In this document: positions 1 through 7,695 of the stretch, one piece after another
How the letters are laid out: every line of letters begins with the position of its first letter
How positions within the stretch are numbered: the stretch's first letter is position 1
DNA from: an uncultured Altererythrobacter sp.
Lineage (GTDB): Bacteria; Pseudomonadota; Alphaproteobacteria; Sphingomonadales; Sphingomonadaceae
NCBI GenBank assembly: GCA_938009055.1
Contig: CALLIO010000165.1
Location: forward strand, 1 to 16,050
Length of the DNA stretch: 16,050 nucleotides
Direction: 5' to 3'
The notes under the pieces: generated by a model
What the model was told of the DNA's origin: nothing
Database searches by the model: none
Seen by the model: only the letters and a program-made list of their open reading frames with translations
Translations under genes and position numbers: made by a program

Positions 1-20
1 GTGTGGCTGGTGAGTACGGG

Positions 21-1301
21 TTAATCACCCAGCCGTTCGATATCCGCGCCGACCAGCTGAAGCTTTTCTTCCAGCCGCTCATATCCGCGATCCAAATGGT
101 AAAGCCTGCGCACGGTCGTCTCGCCTTCTGCTGCTAGAGCCGCGATCACCAAGCTCATCGACGCGCGCAGATCGGTCGCCATCACTTCTGCGCCGGTTAG
201 CTCTTGCGGTCCTTTCACAATCGCAGTGCGCCCTTCAGTGGCGATATCGCAGCCCATTCGGGAAAGCTCTGGCACATGCATGAAACGGTTTTCAAAGATC
301 GTTTCAGTGAGCACACTTGCCCCTTCTGCCTTGCACAAAAGACTCATCAATTGCGCTTGCATGTCGGTGGCGAGGCCAGGGAAGGGAGCGGTGGTCAAAT
401 CGGTCGCTTTGAGCGGCCCGTCAGCTTTCACATTGATCCCGCGCTTGTCGCTTTCAATCGTAATGCCAATCGCTTCAAGCGCATGGATCGTTGCGCCCAT
501 ATCCTCTGCCTTGGCGCCTTCCAATCGCACTTCGCCGCCTGTGATCGCAGCCGCACAAGCATAAGAGCCTGCCTCAATCCGGTCAGGCATGACTTTGTAA
601 GTTGCCCCGTTCAGCCGCTTGACCCCGTGAATGGTCAGGTCGGACGAGCCGATCCCTTCAATTTCTGCACCCATTGCCGTGAGCAAATTGCACAAGTCGA
701 CAATCTCCGGCTCGCGCGCAGCATTGGTCAGTCTGCTGGTGCCATTGGCTAGAACTGCTGCCATCAGAGCGTTTTCCGTCGCGCCGACCGAGACAACAGG
801 AAAGTCAAAATCACCGCCAGGCAATCCGCCGTCAGGCGCAATCGCTTTCACATATCCTTGGGCAAGCTCAATCTCCGCTCCGAAAGCTTCAAGCGCCTTC
901 AAATGCAGATCAATCGGGCGATTACCGATCGCGCAGCCGCCCGGCATGGAAACGGTCGCTTCTCCAGCGCGCGCCAACATTGGCCCCAGCACAAGGATCG
1001 AAGCGCGCATTTTGCGCACCAGATCATAGGGCGCAACGCTGGATGTGACGCGGCTTGCTTCATACGTTACAACCCGCCCGAAATCTTCTGGCCGATTGCC
1101 TTGAATGCTGATCGAGACGCCGAACTGCCCCATCAAATGCTGGAAACCGTCGATATCCGCCAGCCGCGGCAAATTGCGCAGGGTCAGTGGCTCTTCGGTT
1201 AAAAGCGCGCATGGGATCAGCGTCAGCGCTGCATTCTTCGCGCCGGAAATGGGAATGGTGCCGGCAAGTTTTCTGCCGCCGCGAACGATAAGTTTATCCA
1301 T
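21..1301 (-). CDS. murA: UDP-N-acetylglucosamine 1-carboxyvinyltransferase (MurA)
   Basis: Cytoplasmic enzyme that transfers enolpyruvate from PEP to UDP-GlcNAc, the first committed step of peptidoglycan synthesis. The 426-residue product has the usual family length and opens with MDKLIVRGG. The conserved Lys-Asn of the SGAKNAAL motif is at 22-23. The PEP-binding cysteine sits in the MPGGCAIGNRP loop at about Cys123, so this is the Cys form rather than the fosfomycin-insensitive Asp form. The TDMQAQ motif and the C-terminal DLRASMSLV segment with its conserved Arg are present. The frame stays open upstream to a TTG at 1335-1337, but the extra 12 residues are not family-like, so the ATG at 1299-1301 is chosen. 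No strong Shine-Dalgarno is visible. The gene is divergent from galU across 81 bases, and nothing is annotated in the 20 bases beyond its stop. Confidence 0.97.
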   Translation of the reverse strand: MDKLIVRGGRKLAGTIPISGAKNAALTLIPCALLTEEPLTLRNLPRLADIDGFQHLMGQFGVSISIQGNRPEDFGRVVTYEASRVTSSVAPYDLVRKMRASILVLGPMLARAGEATVSMPGGCAIGNRPIDLHLKALEAFGAEIELAQGYVKAIAPDGGLPGGDFDFPVVSVGATENALMAAVLANGTSRLTNAAREPEIVDLCNLLTAMGAEIEGIGSSDLTIHGVKRLNGATYKVMPDRIEAGSYACAAAITGGEVRLEGAKAEDMGATIHALEAIGITIESDKRGINVKADGPLKATDLTTAPFPGLATDMQAQLMSLLCKAEGASVLTETIFENRFMHVPELSRMGCDIATEGRTAIVKGPQELTGAEVMATDLRASMSLVIAALAAEGETTVRRLYHLDRGYERLEEKLQLVGADIERLGD

Positions 1302-1382
1302 GCTTTGAGGCTTTAGCGGGAAATTAAGCGCGGGCAAGCTTGCGGTTGACGCACCGAGCGCAAAGCCGCAAAGCTATTTAAC

Positions 1383-2264
1383 ATGTCAAATCAAAAACCG
1401 ATCAAAAAGGCTGTCTTTCCCGTTGCCGGAATGGGCACGCGCTTCCTGCCCGCAACCAAGGCAATCCCCAAGGAATTGCTCCCCATCGTCGACCGCCCGC
1501 TGATCCAATATGCAGTGGACGAAGCGCGCGAGGCAGGGATCGAACAAATGATCTTTGTCACAGGGCGCGGCAAGACAGCGATCGTCGAACATTTCGACAT
1601 GGCGTTCGAGCTGGAAACGACGATGAGCGAACGCGGCAAAGGTCTCGACGTGCTTGAACCCACCCGCGCGACCCCCGGCGATATCATCACGGTGCGCCAG
1701 CAAGTGCCGATGGGCCTTGGCCATGCGATTTGGTGCGCGCGCGCGATTGTGGGCGATGAGCCATTTGCGATTTTTCTGCCCGATGAGCTGATGATTGGCC
1801 AGAAGGGCGGATCAGGCTGCATGAAGCAAATGGTCGATGCCTATCACCAAACGGGCGGCAATCTGATCAGCGTGCTCGAAGTCCCACACGAGGAAGTCTC
1901 CAGCTACGGTGTGATTGATCCGGGCGCAGAGCAAGGCGCGCTCACTGAAGTTAAGGGATTGGTTGAAAAACCTCCGGTTGACGAGGCACCGTCCAACAAG
2001 ATCATTTCGGGGCGCTATATTCTGCAGCCCGAAGTCATGCGCACTTTGGAAACGCAAGGCAAAGGGGCAGGCGGTGAAATCCAGCTCACCGATGCCATGG
2101 CTAAGATGATTGGCGACCAAGCGTTCCACGCCGTCACTTTCGACGGGAAACGCTATGATTGCGGCAGCAAATTGGGCTTTGTCGAGGCGACTTTGGCACT
2201 GGCGCTGGAGCGCGACGATATGGGCGCAGACGTGCGCGCCATGGCGCAAAGGTTGCTGGGTTAA
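1383..2264 (+). CDS. galU: UTP-glucose-1-phosphate uridylyltransferase (GalU)
   Basis: Makes UDP-glucose from UTP and glucose-1-phosphate for surface polysaccharide and glycolipid synthesis; cytoplasmic. The 293-residue product has the bacterial GalU length. The N-terminal nucleotidyltransferase signature (VFPVAGMGTRFLPATKAIPKE, about residues 11-31) is complete. SSYGVI, the LVEKPP segment and GGEIQLTDAM of the sugar-binding region are also present. It reads away from murA, and the 81-base gap must hold both promoters. A TTGACG lies at 1346-1351 and a TATTTA at 1375-1380, but their 23-base separation is too long for a standard promoter. No clear ribosome binding site precedes the ATG. The stop lies 19 bases from the end of the convergent DUF4259 gene. 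Confidence 0.96.
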   Translation: MSNQKPIKKAVFPVAGMGTRFLPATKAIPKELLPIVDRPLIQYAVDEAREAGIEQMIFVTGRGKTAIVEHFDMAFELETTMSERGKGLDVLEPTRATPGDIITVRQQVPMGLGHAIWCARAIVGDEPFAIFLPDELMIGQKGGSGCMKQMVDAYHQTGGNLISVLEVPHEEVSSYGVIDPGAEQGALTEVKGLVEKPPVDEAPSNKIISGRYILQPEVMRTLETQGKGAGGEIQLTDAMAKMIGDQAFHAVTFDGKRYDCGSKLGFVEATLALALERDDMGADVRAMAQRLLG

Positions 2265-2283
2265 TCGTGGTCCGGGCTAAGGC

Positions 2284-2955
2284 CTAATCCTCAGCATCCT
2301 GCACGCGGATCTTCTCCATCGCCAGCTGAAGCAATTCATCATCGAGCTTCCAGTTTTGGATCATATGCTTGGGGTGGAGGGCAGCGTTAATGCATCCCAT
2401 ATGCGCCCAGCCGCCCTGCTTCATATTGCCGAAATCATCCGCCATGAGCGTGATGTCAATCTGGTGAAACTCGCCATCACCCATCGGCTTATCGCAAATC
2501 ATGCAAGGCGATGGATTGGGGCTGGCCTTCTTTGTCTTCGGCTTCTTGGCTTTTCCAGGCTTTGCTTGCGGCTTGTTGAGGCGATCAATCAAATCAGTCA
2601 TCGCGCGGTTAAACTCTCCGCGCTCGTCCTTGTCCGCCTCACCCCATAATTCCAGCAATTCGCTCCCACCCAACACAGCCGAGACATTGTCGCGGGCTTT
2701 GTCATACAGAGTGAGTGCAGGCTTGCCGAATGCGGCGACTGTCTTGGCCAATTCGTCCGGCATGTCCGGATCGGGATGGCCGCGCATTGCAGCCACACAT
2801 TCGCCCACAACGATCAGCTGGCACGCAAGATCCGCATCGATCTCTTCTTCGTTCCCAGCCAACATAGCATTTTCAAGATCAGCAATGCTTGCGATCTCGC
2901 CCGCGAAATCCATCGCAGTGTCATTTTCAAATGAACCAGCACCCCAAGCGCCCAT
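2284..2955 (-). CDS. DUF4259 domain protein with C-terminal Cys/His (zinc-finger-like) cluster
   Basis: Molecular function unknown. Residues 1 to about 125 match the DUF4259 family, recognised by the opening MGAWGAGSFENDTAMDF and the acidic helical region after it. A Lys/Pro/Ala-rich linker (about 128-150) joins this to a C-terminal segment with Cys151-x2-Cys154, His164, His185 and Cys188. The CxxC...HxxC spacing resembles a LIM- or treble-clef-like zinc site; zinc binding is inferred from this pattern alone. DUF4259 proteins are usually shorter, so the tail looks like an added module. There is no signal peptide or membrane segment, so it is probably cytoplasmic. The ATG start is well supported by AGGAGA at 2962-2967, seven bases... 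specifically six bases upstream of the start codon. It lies downstream of the P450 gene by 87 bases on the same strand, so read-through is possible. Confidence 0.85.
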   Translation of the reverse strand: MGAWGAGSFENDTAMDFAGEIASIADLENAMLAGNEEEIDADLACQLIVVGECVAAMRGHPDPDMPDELAKTVAAFGKPALTLYDKARDNVSAVLGGSELLELWGEADKDERGEFNRAMTDLIDRLNKPQAKPGKAKKPKTKKASPNPSPCMICDKPMGDGEFHQIDITLMADDFGNMKQGGWAHMGCINAALHPKHMIQNWKLDDELLQLAMEKIRVQDAED

Positions 2956-2961
2956 TTTCCG

Positions 2962-2967
2962 TCTCCT
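2962..2967 (-). promoter_or_regulatory. Strong Shine-Dalgarno for the DUF4259 gene
   Basis: On the minus strand AGGAGA stands six bases before the ATG at 2953-2955. It is one of the clearest ribosome binding sites in the window, where most genes have weak ones, and it fixes this start. Confidence 0.75.
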
Positions 2968-3042
2968 AATAGTTCTGGAGCGTATAGAAGCATCATTTTG
3001 AACAATTCTTAAAGTCGGAAATTGAGCTGGATTCTGGGCTGG

Positions 3043-4332
3043 TCAACTTGCCGTGAAGCGCAGCGGCAGCGTTTTCAGCCCGCCCACAAATGTCGACTTG
3101 GCGCGCGCAGGTTCACCCGCAAGCTCCACTGTATCCAGCCGGTCGAGCAAGGCTTCGAACAAAATGCGCATTTCCAACCGCGCCAAATGCAGCCCCAAGC
3201 ACTGATGCGCACCAGCGCCAAAGGCCAAATGCCGATTGGGCGAGCGCGCCGCATCGAATGTGCGCGGGTCATCAAACTGCGCAGGGTCGTGATTGGCTGC
3301 GACATAATTGATCATCAGCCAATCGTCTTTCTTAATGCTTTGCCCACCAAGCTGGGTATCCTCAGCGGCAGTGCGCATGAAATGCTGCACAGGCGACGTC
3401 CAGCGGATGGTCTCCTCAACAATACCGGCGAGCAAAGACCGGTCGGCTTTCACTCGCGCAAATTGTTCCGGATCGCGCGCAAGCGCCAACATCGCGCCTG
3501 CCGTACTGGCGCTAGTCGTGTCATGTCCCGCAGCGGCCAGAATGATGTAATAGCCCATCATATCGCGGTCGTTCAGCGGCTCTCCATCGACCAAAGCATT
3601 GGCGATAGTGCTGGCGACATCACTGGTCGGATTGGCACGCCGTTCAGCCGTAATTTTGGCGAAATAGGCTTCGAAATCCTTCACCGCACCAGCCACCAGT
3701 GCCGTGATTTGCTCAGGCGTCATATTCTTCATGGCTGACTGGTTGAGATCATCATCTTGCCCGCCAAACATTTGCTGGGTCAGCATCATCATGCGCGGCT
3801 CGTCTTCTTCGGGCACACCCATGATCTGCATCACCACATGAAGCGGATAAGGGCCGGAAACTTGCTTTACAAAGTCCACCTCTGGCCCTGCCTCAATCAT
3901 CCGGTCGACCGTGCCTTGGGCAAGATCGCGGATTTCCGCCTCAACCGTTTTCAGGTTCTTGGGCATGAACCATTCCTGGGTCAGCTTGCGGTATTTGGGG
4001 TGTTCGGGCGCATCTTTCGTCACCAGGCTGGCGACCATATGCTCGCTGCCGCCGGTCATCGATTTGGCAAAAGCGATGCCATCATTAAGACTGAAAACCG
4101 TTGTCTTTGGATTGTTGAGATAGGTTGCATTGTCTTTCGACACTTGCATCACCTCATCATAGCCGGTGACGAGCCAGAATGCGCGGTGCACATCGTTGCC
4201 TTCAACCAGAGCAACGGGGCTTTTGCTGCGGATCGCATCGAATGTATTGAGCAAATTATCCCACTCCGCATAGCTTGCCGGATCGATGACTGCGCGGCCA
4301 TCTTCGGGCGAGAGTGTGGGGATAGCGCTCAT
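3043..4332 (-). CDS. Cytochrome P450 monooxygenase
   Basis: Soluble class I-type bacterial P450 of 429 residues that would hydroxylate a hydrophobic substrate using electrons from a ferredoxin and reductase, neither of which is encoded here. The I-helix oxygen-activation motif AGHDTT is at 268-273, the K-helix ExxR is E307-R310, and the heme-binding loop FGAGAHQCLG (371-380) has the thiolate ligand Cys378. There is no membrane anchor. The general pattern recalls soluble sphingomonad and actinobacterial P450s acting on terpenoids, steroids or alkanes, but I cannot assign a CYP family. The ATG at 4330-4332 shares its A with the TGA of the upstream acyl-CoA synthetase (TGATG). A GGAG inside the end of that gene can act as ribosome binding site, indicating translational coupling. 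A TTG one codon earlier is possible but less likely. Confidence 0.95.
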   Translation of the reverse strand: MSAIPTLSPEDGRAVIDPASYAEWDNLLNTFDAIRSKSPVALVEGNDVHRAFWLVTGYDEVMQVSKDNATYLNNPKTTVFSLNDGIAFAKSMTGGSEHMVASLVTKDAPEHPKYRKLTQEWFMPKNLKTVEAEIRDLAQGTVDRMIEAGPEVDFVKQVSGPYPLHVVMQIMGVPEEDEPRMMMLTQQMFGGQDDDLNQSAMKNMTPEQITALVAGAVKDFEAYFAKITAERRANPTSDVASTIANALVDGEPLNDRDMMGYYIILAAAGHDTTSASTAGAMLALARDPEQFARVKADRSLLAGIVEETIRWTSPVQHFMRTAAEDTQLGGQSIKKDDWLMINYVAANHDPAQFDDPRTFDAARSPNRHLAFGAGAHQCLGLHLARLEMRILFEALLDRLDTVELAGEPARAKSTFVGGLKTLPLRFTAS

Positions 4333-5873
4333 CAAGTTTGCTCCGCTTTCTTCGCGTATTCATCGCGAAGCTCGCGCTTATAGAGTTTGCCGTTCGCCTC
4401 GCGCGGAAGCTCAGGCCGGAAATCAAAATCCTTGGGCATTTTCACGCGGGAAAGCTGCCCGTCGAGCGCATCGCGCAATTCCTGCTCGAGAGCCTCGCCA
4501 GCACCGCCCATATCAATCGGCTGCACCACAGCGACCACCCGCTCGCCCAAATCCGGATCAGGCGCGCCAATCACCGCTGCATCCATCACCTTGGGATGTT
4601 CAACCAGCAAATTTTCGATCTCTTGCGGATAGATGTTCACTCCGCCCGAAATAATCATGTGGCTCTTGCGGTCGGTTAGGAAGAGATAGCCCTCCTCATT
4701 CACATGGCCAATATCACCCAAAGTCATCCAGCCATTTGGATGGGTCGCTTCTTTCGTTTTTTCAGGATCATTGTGATATTCAGGTAGAATATCATTCTCG
4801 TAATAGATCAAGCCGTCTTCGCCCGCTGGCAATTCCTCGCCATCGGGCCCGCAAATATGCAGCGTGCCGAAGATCGCCTTACCGACCGTGCCAGGATATT
4901 CGAGCCATTGCGGCGCATGAACGATAGTCATGCCAATGCCTTCTGAACCGGCATAATATTCATTCACAATCGGCCCCCACCAATTGATCATTTGGCGTTT
5001 GATTTCGACTGGACAAGGGGCAGCTGCATGCAGGCAGCGCTGATGCGAGGACAGATCGTATTTCGTGCGTTCGGCTTCATCCAGTTTCAGCATCCGGACG
5101 AAATGCGTTGGCACCCATTGGCTATCGGTGACCTTGTATTTCTCAATCGCAGCCAAAGCGCTTTCAGGGGTGAAGCGCTGCATCATCACCACCGTCCCGC
5201 CAAGGCGCTGCGCGGCTGAGCACCAACCAATCGGCGCGGCGTGATAGAGGGGTGCTGGTGACAAATAGACCATGCTTCCATCAGAAGGCATCCCTGCACC
5301 CATCATCGCCAGCCCTACCAGCGGAACCGGTGCTTGCGGGTTAGGGTCTTCTGGGGGAGCGGGGCGGATACCCTTGGGATTGCCAGTCGTGCCCGAGCTG
5401 TAGAGCATGTTCATTCCGGCAGTCTGATCAGCGGGCGCCTGCGTCGACTGAGCTTCTATCGCCGCAGCAAAGTCAGCCTCACCGCCATCATCCATAACCA
5501 ATATCGTCAGATCAGGACATTCAGCGCGAATACCGCCAAGCGCTTCGGCAAAATAGGTCGAAGTGATGAGCAGCTTAGCTTCGCTGTCCTTAAGAATGTA
5601 GCTGATTTCCGGCGCAGTGAGCCGCGAGGAGATCGGCACCAGCATTGTTCCGATACGCTGGGAGCCCCAAATGATCGAGAAGAACTCGATCCGGTTTTCC
5701 AGCAAGACGCCGAACGCATCATTCGGTTTAAGTCCATGCGCGCGCAGCAGATGAGCGAATTGATTGGCTTTCGCATCCATTTCGCCAAAGCTCATCGTCT
5801 CGCCAGTTTCCGCGACAATCACCGCTGGATGATCGGGGCGCGTTTGCGCATGGTTTATGGGGTGTAGGTTCAC
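4332..5873 (-). CDS. AMP-forming acyl-CoA synthetase (class I adenylate-forming enzyme)
   Basis: Activates a carboxylic acid to its acyl-AMP and then acyl-CoA at the expense of ATP. With the GTG start proposed here the product is 513 residues and begins (M)NLHPINHAQTRPDHPA, the usual opening of this family. The ATP-binding loop YSSGTTGNPKG is at 158-168, YYAGSEG at 306-312, the GDIGHV motif with Asp387 and the hinge-region DRKSHMIISGG follow, and the catalytic Lys of the NGK motif is about Lys496. An in-frame ATG at 5916-5918 would add 15 basic residues but has no ribosome binding site; the GTG is preceded by GGGAGAGA. The gene is coupled by a one-base overlap to the P450 gene, suggesting both act on one catabolic or modifying route. 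The acid substrate is not evident; fatty, aromatic or steroid/terpenoid acids are all possible. Confidence 0.93.
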   Translation of the reverse strand: MNLHPINHAQTRPDHPAVIVAETGETMSFGEMDAKANQFAHLLRAHGLKPNDAFGVLLENRIEFFSIIWGSQRIGTMLVPISSRLTAPEISYILKDSEAKLLITSTYFAEALGGIRAECPDLTILVMDDGGEADFAAAIEAQSTQAPADQTAGMNMLYSSGTTGNPKGIRPAPPEDPNPQAPVPLVGLAMMGAGMPSDGSMVYLSPAPLYHAAPIGWCSAAQRLGGTVVMMQRFTPESALAAIEKYKVTDSQWVPTHFVRMLKLDEAERTKYDLSSHQRCLHAAAPCPVEIKRQMINWWGPIVNEYYAGSEGIGMTIVHAPQWLEYPGTVGKAIFGTLHICGPDGEELPAGEDGLIYYENDILPEYHNDPEKTKEATHPNGWMTLGDIGHVNEEGYLFLTDRKSHMIISGGVNIYPQEIENLLVEHPKVMDAAVIGAPDPDLGERVVAVVQPIDMGGAGEALEQELRDALDGQLSRVKMPKDFDFRPELPREANGKLYKRELRDEYAKKAEQT

Positions 5874-5876
5874 TAA

Positions 5877-5884
5877 TCTCTCCC
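5877..5884 (-). promoter_or_regulatory. Shine-Dalgarno that selects the GTG start of the acyl-CoA synthetase
   Basis: On the minus strand GGGAGAGA lies three bases before the GTG at 5871-5873, with its GGAG core six bases away. It lies inside the longer ATG-initiated frame, whose own start has no such site, so it favours the GTG. Confidence 0.65.
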
Positions 5885-5914
5885 AAGAATCGAACGCCTT
5901 TTCGCGCCGTTTCA

Positions 5915-5930
5915 ACATAGCTAACTATGT
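5915..5930. promoter_or_regulatory. 16-base dyad, candidate operator of the acyl-CoA synthetase/P450 operon
   Basis: ACATAG and CTATGT form a perfect 6+6 inverted repeat around a CTAA spacer. It lies 41 bases upstream of the proposed GTG start, in a promoter-proximal position for the two-gene operon. The size and symmetry are those expected of a dimeric repressor of the TetR or similar class, but no regulator gene is in the window, so that assignment is inference. If the upstream ATG at 5916-5918 were the real start, the dyad would overlap that start codon instead. Confidence 0.45.
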
Positions 5931-5982
5931 GGAGCATAGCGAGCAAGCGAAAAGGCCGGGGCAGCCAACGCCACAGCAAAAT

Positions 5983-6001
5983 GCACCCAATTAAAGGGTG
6001 C
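5983..6001 (-). terminator. Probable terminator after the M23 peptidase gene
   Basis: GCACCC and GGGTGC form a perfect 6-bp stem around a 7-base AT-rich loop. On the minus strand it starts 41 bases beyond the peptidase stop and is followed by ATTTTG, a short T-run. The stem is short and the T-run is only four bases, so efficiency may be modest. It would insulate the downstream acyl-CoA synthetase/P450 operon. Confidence 0.5.
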
Positions 6002-6042
6002 CTCTTTATCTTAGGTCTGAGAAAGTTTGGCAGCGCGTGCGA

Positions 6043-6765
6043 TTACTCGCCGCCCTGACCGCCTTCGCCATCAGCAAGCGCAAAACGGCGTGCTGTTTCC
6101 GATTCCACCATATAGGGGATGGGGTTCACAGCCACGCCATCAATCCGCACTTCATAATGCAGATGCGGACCGGTCGAGCGGCCAGTTGAGCCAACATAAC
6201 CGATCAAATCACCCTTGCGCACACGGTCGCCGGCAGCAACGGCCAGCTTGGACATATGGGCATAGCGCGTTTCCAGCGAAGCCCCGTGATCGAGCCGGAT
6301 ATAAAGCCCGTAGCTTGAAAACCACTGCGCCTTGCCAACAATTCCGTCAGCGGTGGCATAGATCGGCGTGCCGGTTGGCGCTGCCAGATCAACGCCCTTG
6401 TGATTGCGGCGGCGGCCCAAAACAGGGTGCTTGCGCATGCCATAACCACTGGTGAGGCGCGCCATTTTGAGCGGCATAGCCGATGGAATGGAAACTGTCG
6501 GTGTTTCAGCCGGACCCTTGGGCCCGCTTTCGTCCAAAGCTTCCCAGCTTGCGAACAATTGGCGGAAGCGTTCATCGCCGGAGGAAAGTTTTGCCGATTG
6601 CGCTTCTTCAATGGGCTTCGCGACATCGGCAGTTGCCGTATTCGCCGAAGCAGGCGCAGCGATCAGAGCGATTGCCCCGCTGCCTGCCATTCCAATCAAT
6701 TTCACGCGACGTAGGAAGAGCTCAATTAGCAATGAACAATCCTTATATTGATGCCTCTCAAGCAT
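6043..6765 (-). CDS. Secreted M23 family (LytM-type) metallopeptidase
   Basis: Likely a zinc endopeptidase cutting peptide cross-links in peptidoglycan outside the cytoplasm. From the ATG at 6763-6765 the product is 240 residues. A basic stretch (LRRVK) and hydrophobic segment (about 23-41, ending APASA) form a Sec signal peptide. The C-terminal M23 domain is complete: His122 and Asp126 in NHKGVD, His170 in YAHMS, and His201/His203 in PHLHYE. Because these zinc and catalytic residues are kept, it should be an active enzyme and not an EnvC/NlpD-like activator. The start is uncertain. A TTG at 6730-6732 is preceded by AAGGA at seven bases and would give a shorter, more typical signal peptide; a TTG at 6814-6816 is also open. 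It is 117 bases downstream of the DUF455 gene on the same strand, so its own promoter is possible. Confidence 0.9.
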   Translation of the reverse strand: MLERHQYKDCSLLIELFLRRVKLIGMAGSGAIALIAAPASANTATADVAKPIEEAQSAKLSSGDERFRQLFASWEALDESGPKGPAETPTVSIPSAMPLKMARLTSGYGMRKHPVLGRRRNHKGVDLAAPTGTPIYATADGIVGKAQWFSSYGLYIRLDHGASLETRYAHMSKLAVAAGDRVRKGDLIGYVGSTGRSTGPHLHYEVRIDGVAVNPIPYMVESETARRFALADGEGGQGGE

Positions 6766-6882
6766 CACCAATTCCGTTTGACCCGTCCCTCGAACTCTCC
6801 CGGTTCTTGAGGACAAATCGGCCGAATCCTGCGCAAAAACGCGTAATTCGACGATGTGAACAGGAGTAAACGCAGCAAAATC

Positions 6883-7686
6883 CTAAGTTGCAACGTCCAA
6901 ATAGAAGTCGCGCGACAAACCGGCAGCGGAACGCGCCGAATCGTTGAACGGAGGTTTAACGGCGCCTCTGAAGTGCTCCGAAACCAAGGATTTCCACGTA
7001 TTTTGGGGCGATTTGCCCAAATTTTGTGCAATTGCGACAAAATACTTGGTGCCAATCGCAACATGGCGAATCTCATCGTCAAGGATTCGCTCAAGGATTT
7101 TTGCGCCATTCGCATCGCCCTGCGACCGAACCCGCTCCAAAGTTGCCGGCGTTACATCAAGCCCGCGCGCTTCAAGCACCATTGGCACAATCGCCAGTCG
7201 CGCTGACACATCATGGCGCGTGTTATTGGCTGCTTCCCACAATCCGGCATGGGCGGGCAGCGCGCCATAATAGCTGTCCAGCGTCTTGAGCTTGCGGGCA
7301 AGCAAAGCAAAATGCATCGCTTCGTCCGCGGCGACGCTCAGGAAATCGCTGACGAATTCTTCCCCCATCTCCTCGCCAAAGCGCCCCGCCATATCGAGCG
7401 CCAAATCAATCGCGACGAATTCGATATGCGCAAGGCTGTGCCACAATGCGATCCGTTTTGCGCCAGAGGCACCCTTGCCGCGTTTGGGCATTTGATTGGG
7501 GGCGAGCAATGACGGCTCATCAGGCCAAGCAGGCTGGTCCGGCATCGCCACCGACCAATCCCAATCAAGCCGCCCCAGCCGCCAACGCCGCGCAACATCG
7601 CGCGCAGCGAAGGCTTTTGCTGTGGGATCAGCGGTGAGCATAGCCGCGCGGATCGCACCTGAAACGCTGGTTGGCGAGCTTGTCAT
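6883..7686 (-). CDS. DUF455 family ferritin-like protein
   Basis: Predicted soluble helical protein with a ferritin-like di-metal site; the physiological reaction is unknown. The 267 residues carry the ligand pattern expected of such a fold: HIE at 87-89, Glu122 with His125 (DEAMH), Glu172 (LEARGLD), and Glu205 with His208 (DEIRH). The paired ExxH motifs are the basis for calling it an iron- or manganese-binding carboxylate protein. There is no signal peptide. The ATG is nine bases after the stop of the peroxiredoxin gene, so the two are almost certainly cotranscribed with glnE upstream. No good Shine-Dalgarno is present, fitting translation from a polycistronic message. The neighbouring peroxiredoxin makes an oxidative-stress or metal-handling role plausible, but this is inference. 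Confidence 0.88.
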   Translation of the reverse strand: MTSSPTSVSGAIRAAMLTADPTAKAFAARDVARRWRLGRLDWDWSVAMPDQPAWPDEPSLLAPNQMPKRGKGASGAKRIALWHSLAHIEFVAIDLALDMAGRFGEEMGEEFVSDFLSVAADEAMHFALLARKLKTLDSYYGALPAHAGLWEAANNTRHDVSARLAIVPMVLEARGLDVTPATLERVRSQGDANGAKILERILDDEIRHVAIGTKYFVAIAQNLGKSPQNTWKSLVSEHFRGAVKPPFNDSARSAAGLSRDFYLDVAT

Positions 7687-7695
7687 TGCGGGATG

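Noticed and set aside
1335..1337. TTG start extending MurA by 12 residues
   Set aside because: The ATG at 1299-1301 gives the family-typical N-terminus and the extension is not MurA-like.
1346..1380. TTGACG and TATTTA as a galU promoter
   Set aside because: The 23-base spacing is too long for a standard -35/-10 pair.
3757..4383. 208-codon plus-strand frame antisense to the P450 gene
   Set aside because: The P450 on the other strand has all its motifs; this frame is His-rich noise from the complementary codons.
6823..6850. Possible terminator after the DUF455 gene
   Set aside because: CGAAT/ATTCG arms with a small inner CGC/GCG stem leave bulges and no T-run, so it is too weak to call.
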